Shown: piece after piece, positions 42,656 through 47,580 of the stretch | Layout of the letters: each line of letters opens with the position of its first letter | How positions within the stretch are numbered: the first letter of the stretch is position 1 | Made by a program: the position numbers and the translations under genes | The notes under the pieces: generated by a model | Seen by the model: only the letters and a program-made list of their open reading frames with translations | What the model was told of the DNA's origin: nothing | Databases searched by the model: none | Assembly (NCBI GenBank): GCA_902798965.1 | Contig: CADBYS010000028.1 | Coordinates: 1-47,580 of the forward strand | Direction of reading: 5' to 3' | DNA: 47,580 bases | Source: an uncultured Bacteroidales bacterium | Lineage (GTDB): Bacteria; Bacteroidota; Bacteroidia; Bacteroidales; Paludibacteraceae

Positions 42656-42687
42656 TGTGCAAAAAACAATATTTTTTTGTATCTTTG
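42656..42687 (+). promoter_or_regulatory. promoter for folP-cdaA-metG
   Basis: TATCTTTG at 42680-42687, with TGTG at 42656-42659 in the -33 position (one base off TTTG). The transcript would start near 42694, about 21 nt before the folP ATG. The 244-nt gap 42471-42714 holds this promoter and the gldJ promoter and is otherwise very AT-rich. Confidence 0.75.
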
Positions 42688-42714
42688 TAGCCGATTTCGT
42701 TAAGTCCGCGAAAA

Positions 42715-43539
42715 ATGGCAAATGAAGCAATCCGGTTTGGGGCAAAACTGCTGCCCGTTTCCAGTCCGTTGGTGATGGCAATCATCAACGCCACGCCGGA
42801 TAGTTTTTTTGCTCCGAGTCGTGCCTCCAATCAGGCAGATTTGCGTGCTGCCGTTCAGCGTGCTGTGGATGAAGGAGCCGACATCCTGGATATAGGTGCC
42901 TGCTCCACCCGACCATCCGTGCAAAACGGCAAACAGGTTCTTGTCGATGCCGAGCAGGAGTGGCAACGATTGAGCATGGCACTGGGCGTCGTGCGGGAGA
43001 TGAACTGCGGTCTGCCTGTGTCCGTCGATACCTTCCGCCCTGAGATAGCTCGCCGGGCGATCGAACAGTTCGGCGTGGAGATGATCAACGACATATCCGG
43101 AGGTGCAGAGCAGATGTTCAGCCTGGTGGCAGAGAAGAACGTGGCGTACGTACTCACCTACCACCGCCCCGCGGATGCGCCAGCTACCACCGGTCATCTG
43201 CTGGCCGATTGCATGGATTACCTCAGCCGCAGGGTGGATCTCTTGCATCGCCTCGGCGTTAGCGATGTGGTCATCGACCCGGGCTTCGGGTTCAACCAGT
43301 CGGTACAGCAAAGTCTGTTCCTATTGGATAACCTGCGCGCGCTCACGCATATCGGCTGCCCCATACTCGCAGGTATCTCGCGCAAGCGCATGGCGTACGA
43401 GCCTCACGGACTAACGCCCGAGACCTGCCTCGAGCCGACGCTCAACCTCGAGCGCCAAGCCCTGGAGCAAGGTGCCGCCATCCTCCGCGTCCACGACATA
43501 ACCGCCACTAAAAAAATGATAACAATGAAAGGTAATTAG
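42715..43539 (+). CDS. folP: dihydropteroate synthase
   Basis: Folate-pathway enzyme of 274 residues joining p-aminobenzoate to dihydropterin pyrophosphate; the target of sulfonamides. Visible motifs are VMAIINATPDSFF (pyrophosphate binding), ADILDIGACSTRP, VSVDTFRPEIARRAIEQFGVEMINDISGG, VVIDPGFGFNQSVQQ and the C-terminal ILRVHD. The start at 42715 fits the promoter. It is followed by cdaA and metG on the same strand. A folP-cdaA pair is a common arrangement in Bacteroidota. Confidence 0.95.
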   Translation: MANEAIRFGAKLLPVSSPLVMAIINATPDSFFAPSRASNQADLRAAVQRAVDEGADILDIGACSTRPSVQNGKQVLVDAEQEWQRLSMALGVVREMNCGLPVSVDTFRPEIARRAIEQFGVEMINDISGGAEQMFSLVAEKNVAYVLTYHRPADAPATTGHLLADCMDYLSRRVDLLHRLGVSDVVIDPGFGFNQSVQQSLFLLDNLRALTHIGCPILAGISRKRMAYEPHGLTPETCLEPTLNLERQALEQGAAILRVHDITATKKMITMKGN

Positions 43540-43555
43540 GCTTTCGTCTTTGAGC

Positions 43556-43580
43556 GAAGCGGTCTTTTGTCTTTCGACTA
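43556..43580. repeat. short heptanucleotide-like array GTCTTTN between folP and cdaA
   Basis: GTCTTTT (43562-43568) and GTCTTTC (43569-43575) are adjacent and followed by GACT. Another GTCTTTG lies just upstream at about 43545. On the minus strand this reads AGTCGAAAGACAAAAGAC, close to the AGTCGAA arrays at 6698 and 8290. It is short and may be a decayed array. Confidence 0.5.
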
Positions 43581-43591
43581 AAATAAACAAC

Positions 43592-44353
43592 ATGTTTTTC
43601 GGCTTCAAAGACCTCATAGACATCCTGCTCGTAGCCTTGCTGCTATACGAAGCATTCCGCATACTGCGTCTCTCCGGCGCCGGCAACCTGTTCTGGGGCA
43701 TCCTTGCCTACGTGGTGCTATGGTTCCTCGTGTCGTTCGTGTTCCGCCTCGAGCTGACAGGAGCGGTCTTCAACTTCATCGGTAGCGCCGGCGCTGTGGC
43801 ACTCGTGGTCATCTTCCAGGAGGAGATACGCGGTATGTTCAACCGCATCGGCTCGCGCATGAGCAATGTGAGCAACGCCCAACTCGGGCGATTCCATCAG
43901 GATAAGCCCGCCGCCTGGCTCACCGATCAGCAGATCGACCAGGTGGTGCTCGCCTGCGAACATATGTCCGAAGGCAAGGTGGGAGCACTCATCGTCATCA
44001 CCGCCGAGCAAGACCTCGAGGAATACGAGCAGACAGGCGAGATAGTCAATGCCGACATCTCCGCCCGCATGATCGAGAATATCTTCTTCAAGAACACCCC
44101 GCTGCACGATGGGGCACTCATCATACGCGACGGACGACTGCACGCCGCAGCATGTATCCTGCCCGTTTCCAAGAGCCAATCCATACCCAAGCATTACGGC
44201 CTGCGCCATCGCGCCGCACTCGGACTAACCGAGAAGTCCGATGCACTCTGTATCGTGGTCAGCGAGGAGACCGGACGAATCAGTATCGCACACGATAGCA
44301 AAATCAGCACAGTCAAACTCGCTGCGCTCAAAGACAAACTGCAACATAAATAA
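43592..44353 (+). CDS. cdaA: diadenylate cyclase, CdaA type
   Basis: Membrane enzyme of 253 residues that makes the second messenger c-di-AMP from two ATP. Two or three hydrophobic segments fill residues 8-75 ([49 protein letters not shown]). The DAC domain follows, with the catalytic DGA in [24 protein letters not shown] (about 173) and [22 protein letters not shown] (about 204). The ATG at 43592 starts the first helix. No cdaR-like regulator gene is beside it. metG follows after 10 nt. Confidence 0.95.
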   Translation: MFFGFKDLIDILLVALLLYEAFRILRLSGAGNLFWGILAYVVLWFLVSFVFRLELTGAVFNFIGSAGAVALVVIFQEEIRGMFNRIGSRMSNVSNAQLGRFHQDKPAAWLTDQQIDQVVLACEHMSEGKVGALIVITAEQDLEEYEQTGEIVNADISARMIENIFFKNTPLHDGALIIRDGRLHAAACILPVSKSQSIPKHYGLRHRAALGLTEKSDALCIVVSEETGRISIAHDSKISTVKLAALKDKLQHK

Positions 44354-44363
44354 TACTATATAT

Positions 44364-46439
44364 ATGGACTACAAAAGAACACTCATCACAGCGGCCTTGC
44401 CGTACGCCAATGGCCCTGTACATATCGGTCACCTTGCCGGCGTGTATGTGCCGGCGGATATCTATGCCCGTTACCTCAGGCTCAAGGGGCAGAACGTCCT
44501 GTTCGTCTGCGGTAGCGACGAGCACGGTGTACCCGTCACCATCCGCGCGCGCAAGGAAGGTATAACCACCCAACAGGTGGTCGACCGCTACCACGAACTC
44601 ATCAAGCGTTCGTTTGCCGACTTCGGCATATCGTTCGACATCTACTCGCGAACCACATCCGACATCCATCACAAGTTTGCCTCGGATTATTTCCGCAAGC
44701 TGTATGACGAAGGCAAGTTCATCGAGCAGACCTCCGAACAGTTCTACGACCCCGAGACCGGTCACTTCCTCACCGACCGTAATATCCGCGGCGAGTGCCC
44801 GCATTGCCACAGCCTTGGCGCGTATGGCGACCAGTGCGAGAAGTGCGGTTCGACCCTTTCGCCCGAGGAACTGATCAACCCTTACAACGCCGAAACCGGC
44901 AACCCGCTCGTGAAGCGTCCTACCTCCCACTGGTATCTGCCTCTGGATCAGTACCAGCAGTGGCTCGAGCAATGGATACTCGAGGAACACAAGGAGTGGC
45001 GCTCGAACGTGTACGGTCAGTGCAAATCCTGGCTCGACGGCGGTCTGCGTCCCCGTGCCGTGACCCGCGACCTCGATTGGGGAATACCCGTGCCCGTAGA
45101 AGGTGCGGAAGGTAAGGTGCTCTACGTCTGGTTCGATGCACCTATCGGCTACATCTCCAACACCAAGGAGCTCTGCGACGCACAGCCCGAGAAGTACGGC
45201 AAGTGGGAAACGTGGTGGAAAGACCCGTCAACACGCCTCATCCACTTCATCGGCAAGGATAATATCGTCTTCCACTGTATCGTCTTCCCCGCCATGCTCA
45301 AGGCGGACGGCTCGTATATCCTGCCCGACAACGTACCATCCAACGAGTTCCTGAACCTCGAGGGCGATAAGATCTCCACCTCCCGCAACTGGGCAGTGTG
45401 GCTCAACGAGTACCTCGACGACTTCCCCGGTAAACAAGACGTATTGCGCTACGTACTCACCGCCAATGCACCCGAAACCAAAGACAACGACTTCACCTGG
45501 TCGGACTTCCAGGCACGCAACAACAACGAGCTCGTGGCTATCTACGGCAACTTTATCAACCGCGCGCTGGTGCTCACCGGCAAGTACTTCGACGGCAAGG
45601 TGCCCGCACAAGGCAACCTCTCCGACTACGACCGTCAGACCATCCAAGAGTTCTGCAACGTCAAAGCCGAGCTGGAGCGCCTGTTGAACGATTTCCGCTT
45701 CCGCGATGCGCAGAAGGAGGCTATGAACCTCGCGCGTATCGGCAACAAGTACCTCGCCGACACCGAGCCGTGGAAACTCGCCAAGACCGACCTGCCGCGC
45801 ACGGCCACCATCCTCAATCTGTCGCTGCAGATTGCCGCCAACCTGGCTATCGCCTTCGAGCCGTTCCTCCCCTTCTCCTCCGCCAAGCTCCGCGAGATGC
45901 TTGCGCTCGAGACCTTCAACTGGGAGTCACTGGGTAGCACCGATCTGCTCGCTGAAGGTCACCAACTCGGTGAAGTATCCCTGCTGTTCGAGAAGATCGA
46001 GGACGCACCTATCCAAGCACAGCTCGACCGCCTCGCACGCATCAAAGCCGAGAACGAAGCAACTGCCCAAGCCGAGGCGCTCAAGAACTGGCAACCCGCT
46101 CCCATCAAGCAGGCTACCACCATCGATGAGTTCGACAAGGCGGATATCCGCGTCGGCACGGTGCTCGAATGCACCAACGTCAAGAAGTCCGACCGACTCC
46201 TCCAACTCCGCATCGACGATGGTATGGGCGGGCGAACCATCCTCTCCGGTATAGCACAATCCTACCCCGACCCCTCGGTGCTCGTAGGCAAGCAGGTGCT
46301 CTTCATCGCCAACTTCCCGCCGCGGAAGATGATGGGCATCGAGTCGCAAGGCATGGTGCTCTCAGCCGTCGATGCAGATGGCAAGCTGGTTGTCACCACC
46401 GTCACCGCACCCGTACGCAACGGCGCACAAGTAGGATAA
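44364..46439 (+). CDS. metG: methionyl-tRNA synthetase
   Basis: Class I synthetase of 691 residues. It has the HIGH motif exact at 20-23, the zinc knuckle [20 protein letters not shown] with four Cys (about 145-165), the KMSKS-equivalent KISTS in [10 protein letters not shown] (about 337-341), and a C-terminal EMAP/Trbp111-like tRNA-binding domain from about 588 ([36 protein letters not shown]). The ATG at 44364 lies 10 nt after cdaA; upstream in-frame starts overlap cdaA and are rejected. Its 3' side has a 7-bp array and a shared terminator. Confidence 0.97.
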   Translation: MDYKRTLITAALPYANGPVHIGHLAGVYVPADIYARYLRLKGQNVLFVCGSDEHGVPVTIRARKEGITTQQVVDRYHELIKRSFADFGISFDIYSRTTSDIHHKFASDYFRKLYDEGKFIEQTSEQFYDPETGHFLTDRNIRGECPHCHSLGAYGDQCEKCGSTLSPEELINPYNAETGNPLVKRPTSHWYLPLDQYQQWLEQWILEEHKEWRSNVYGQCKSWLDGGLRPRAVTRDLDWGIPVPVEGAEGKVLYVWFDAPIGYISNTKELCDAQPEKYGKWETWWKDPSTRLIHFIGKDNIVFHCIVFPAMLKADGSYILPDNVPSNEFLNLEGDKISTSRNWAVWLNEYLDDFPGKQDVLRYVLTANAPETKDNDFTWSDFQARNNNELVAIYGNFINRALVLTGKYFDGKVPAQGNLSDYDRQTIQEFCNVKAELERLLNDFRFRDAQKEAMNLARIGNKYLADTEPWKLAKTDLPRTATILNLSLQIAANLAIAFEPFLPFSSAKLREMLALETFNWESLGSTDLLAEGHQLGEVSLLFEKIEDAPIQAQLDRLARIKAENEATAQAEALKNWQPAPIKQATTIDEFDKADIRVGTVLECTNVKKSDRLLQLRIDDGMGGRTILSGIAQSYPDPSVLVGKQVLFIANFPPRKMMGIESQGMVLSAVDADGKLVVTTVTAPVRNGAQVG

Positions 46440-46441
46440 AT

Positions 46442-46470
46442 GGTGAAAGGTGAAAGGTGAAAGGTGAAAG
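46442..46470. repeat. heptanucleotide array GGTGAAA x4 after metG
   Basis: Four exact GGTGAAA units (46442-46469) plus one G begin 2 nt after the metG stop. Confidence 0.9.
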
Positions 46471-46493
46471 TACAAGATTAAAGGAATAAAAGC

Positions 46494-46525
46494 AAAACGG
46501 CGCATCAACTACGATGCGCCGTTTT
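46494..46525. terminator. bidirectional terminator between metG and menG
   Basis: AAAACGGCGCATC (46494-46506) and GATGCGCCGTTTT (46513-46525) are perfect 13-nt inverted repeats with a 6-nt loop, with A and T ends suitable for both directions. It overlaps the last codons and stop of the menG frame. Confidence 0.9.
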
Positions 46526-47187
46526 GTTGGCTGTATAGATCGTTGTGATGCCGAACGTCAGCGGCTGCGCCTGGGCATCGGCGAATCCCGCATCGCGCAG
46601 GTGCTTTAGGAAATCCTCACCGTATGGGAAGTGCTTCACCGAGCGGTTCAGGTACGAGTAAGCACCTTTGTCCTTGCTCAGCATGTTGCCCACCGCGGGC
46701 AGTATATGCGTGAAGTACAGATCGTAGCCCCAGCGTATAAGCGGGTTCGTGGGGTACGAGAACTCGAGTATCATCAGTTGTCCGCCCGGCTTGAGTACGC
46801 GCTCCATCTCCCGCAGTCCCTCATCCATATCCGCGAAATTCCTCACGCCATAGGCGCAGGTCACTATATCGTACGACGCATCCGCATAGGGCATAGCCTG
46901 CGCGCTGCCGTAGTCGAACGATCGATACCTGTCACCTGCCCGGCACACCCCTGACGCAGTATCTCTATCGTCAAGTCCGCCGTGCCGATAGCCACATCCA
47001 GCACGACTGACGGCTGACCGCTGACGGCTGACCGCTGACCGCTGACTGCTGACTGCCGGCGGAGCATTCCTACCGCCTTCCGTCGCCAACGCTTGTCGAT
47101 GTTCAGCGACAGCAGATGATTCAGCCGGTCGTACGTCCCCGCTATTCGGTCGAACAACTGACCGATATGTTGTTTCTCGTTTTCCAT
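46505..47187 (-). pseudogene. menG: demethylmenaquinone methyltransferase (UbiE/MenG family), disrupted
   Basis: The intact enzyme methylates demethylmenaquinone with SAM. The start (ATG 47187) reads MENEKQHIGQLFDRIAGTYD, RLNHLLSLNIDKRWRRKAV, then motif I VLDVAIGTADLTIEIL and QVTGID. The rest (GSAQAMPYADASYDIVT, CAYGVRNFADMD, MERVLKPGGQLMILEF, FGITTIYTA) continues in another frame from about 46930. The roughly 25 residues normally between VTGID and the GSAQ segment are also missing, so a deletion not divisible by three fits best. Residues between GMLRR and VLDV are encoded by a 7-bp array at 47007-47055. It may be a real pseudogene or an assembly error. Confidence 0.8.
47007..47055 (-). repeat. 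heptanucleotide array (CTGACNG) x7 inside menG
   Basis: Seven adjacent 7-bp units on the + strand: CTGACGG, CTGACCG, CTGACGG, CTGACCG, CTGACCG, CTGACTG, CTGACTG. In the menG frame they read as SAVSGQ-type repeats just before SAM motif I, where related enzymes have only a short linker. Confidence 0.9.
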
Positions 47188-47580
47188 TACAGTAAGTTCA
47201 TGATATCCGTAATCTTGGGCACGATATAGGTAGCCGTTTCGTCGGTTGTGCCCTCGTGAATCCATATCTGGTCAATGCCGGCGGCTTTCGCACCGGCGAT
47301 ATCCGATGAGTAACTGTCGCCTATCATGACAGCCTCCGCAGCCTGCACGCCGTTGCGCGCCAAGGCGATCTCGAAGATTCCGGGCTGAGGTTTGTTGATG
47401 CCCACCTCCTCGCTGATGAGTATGTGCGTCAGGCAATCCGCCAAACCCGAGTGCGCGAACTTGTAGTACTGCACCTCCTTAAATCCGTTGCTCACGATGG
47501 TGAGCGGGTACTTGCCTGCCAGGTAGCGTACCACCGGTGCTGCGTCGGGCATCATGCAGAAGTAGTGATTCGTCAGCCGC
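47187..47580 (-). CDS. HAD-family phosphatase, YjjG-like, 5' end outside the window
   Basis: Partial protein: the frame is open to the window edge, and only the C-terminal part of about 130 residues is present. Visible are TIVSNGFKEVQYYKFAHSGL (HAD motif II, Ser/Thr), EEVGINKPQPGIFEIAL (motif III Lys) and VMIGDSYSSDIAGAKAAGID (motif IV, acidic residues). These fit the YjjG-type noncanonical pyrimidine nucleotidases. The motif I Asp and cap domain lie beyond 47580. The stop overlaps the menG start by 1 nt, so the two are coupled. Confidence 0.85.
   Translation of the reverse strand, partial: RLTNHYFCMMPDAAPVVRYLAGKYPLTIVSNGFKEVQYYKFAHSGLADCLTHILISEEVGINKPQPGIFEIALARNGVQAAEAVMIGDSYSSDIAGAKAAGIDQIWIHEGTTDETATYIVPKITDIMNLL

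Noticed and set aside
46900-46960. Programmed frameshift in menG
   Set aside because: No slippery heptamer or downstream pseudoknot was seen, and about 25 conserved residues are absent, which a frameshift alone would not explain.
47007-47055. Possible CRISPR-like or attachment-site repeats
   Set aside because: Units are only 7 bp with no spacers, so this is a tandem microsatellite.

Overview
The window looks like a chromosomal segment of a member of the order Bacteroidales (Bacteroidota). The evidence is the repeated promoter pattern TTTG-N20-TAnnTTTG (the established -33/-7 consensus of this phylum), a GldJ-type lipoprotein of the type IX secretion/gliding machinery, a BspA-like leucine-rich-repeat surface protein, the folP-cdaA gene pair, and DUF2147, SIMPL and TonB-C proteins. 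I cannot name the genus. No transposase, integrase, phage module, rRNA or CRISPR array was seen.

Layout. (1) 1-6370, surface and accessory genes: the end of a possible structured RNA, a membrane-anchored unknown protein, a 974-aa BspA-like LRR protein, a 48-aa protein with its own promoter, a TonB-C protein and a stand-alone AAA-type ATPase. (2) 6600-26230, a large Wzx/Wzy-type exopolysaccharide or capsule locus on the + strand. It opens with two nucleotide-sugar dehydrogenases, a long SLBB-type export protein, and a first Wzz/Wzx/Wzy set. Next come glycosyltransferases, an acetyltransferase, an initiating phosphoglycosyl transferase and a CapD/FlaA1-type enzyme, then a second, paralogous Wzz/Wzx/Wzy set. 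A second promoter at about 18214 splits the locus in two. (3) 26348-28480, clpB without its N-terminal domain. (4) 28526-34540, mostly minus strand: plsC, a PfkB/adenosine kinase, tRNA-Asn (+ strand) and a udk-DUF2147-dus-BASS-LD-carboxypeptidase run whose last gene ends inside the antisense of the tRNA. (5) 34709-42470: trmO (+), then a minus-strand run gldJ, gcvH, nadB, NlpC/P60 peptidase, SIMPL protein and a secreted nuclease/phosphatase. (6) 42715-47580: folP-cdaA-metG (+), then a broken menG and a HAD phosphatase cut by the window edge (-).

How it fits together. The polysaccharide locus supplies uronic-acid precursors (both dehydrogenases) and modified HexNAc (CapD). It loads the first sugar on undecaprenyl phosphate (19048-19656), extends and acetylates the unit, flips it (Wzx), polymerises it (Wzy), sets chain length (Wzz) and exports it (Wza-like). 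The doubled Wzz/Wzx/Wzy set suggests two polymers or two repeat units. No BY-kinase/Wzc and no UpxY-type regulator is present. GldJ, together with a short C-terminal tail shared by the LRR protein and the secreted nuclease, suggests type IX-like export of surface proteins.

The most unusual structure is a set of short tandem arrays with 7-bp units and different sequences. They lie in a leader, between genes and inside two genes (ugd and menG). One array is copied exactly in the polysaccharide leader and inside ugd. Other points of note are the menG deletion/frameshift, the N-domain-less ClpB, the tRNA/LD-carboxypeptidase overlap, and hairpins that extend into the coding ends of convergent genes. 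I see no clear new defence system or other wholly novel multi-gene system.
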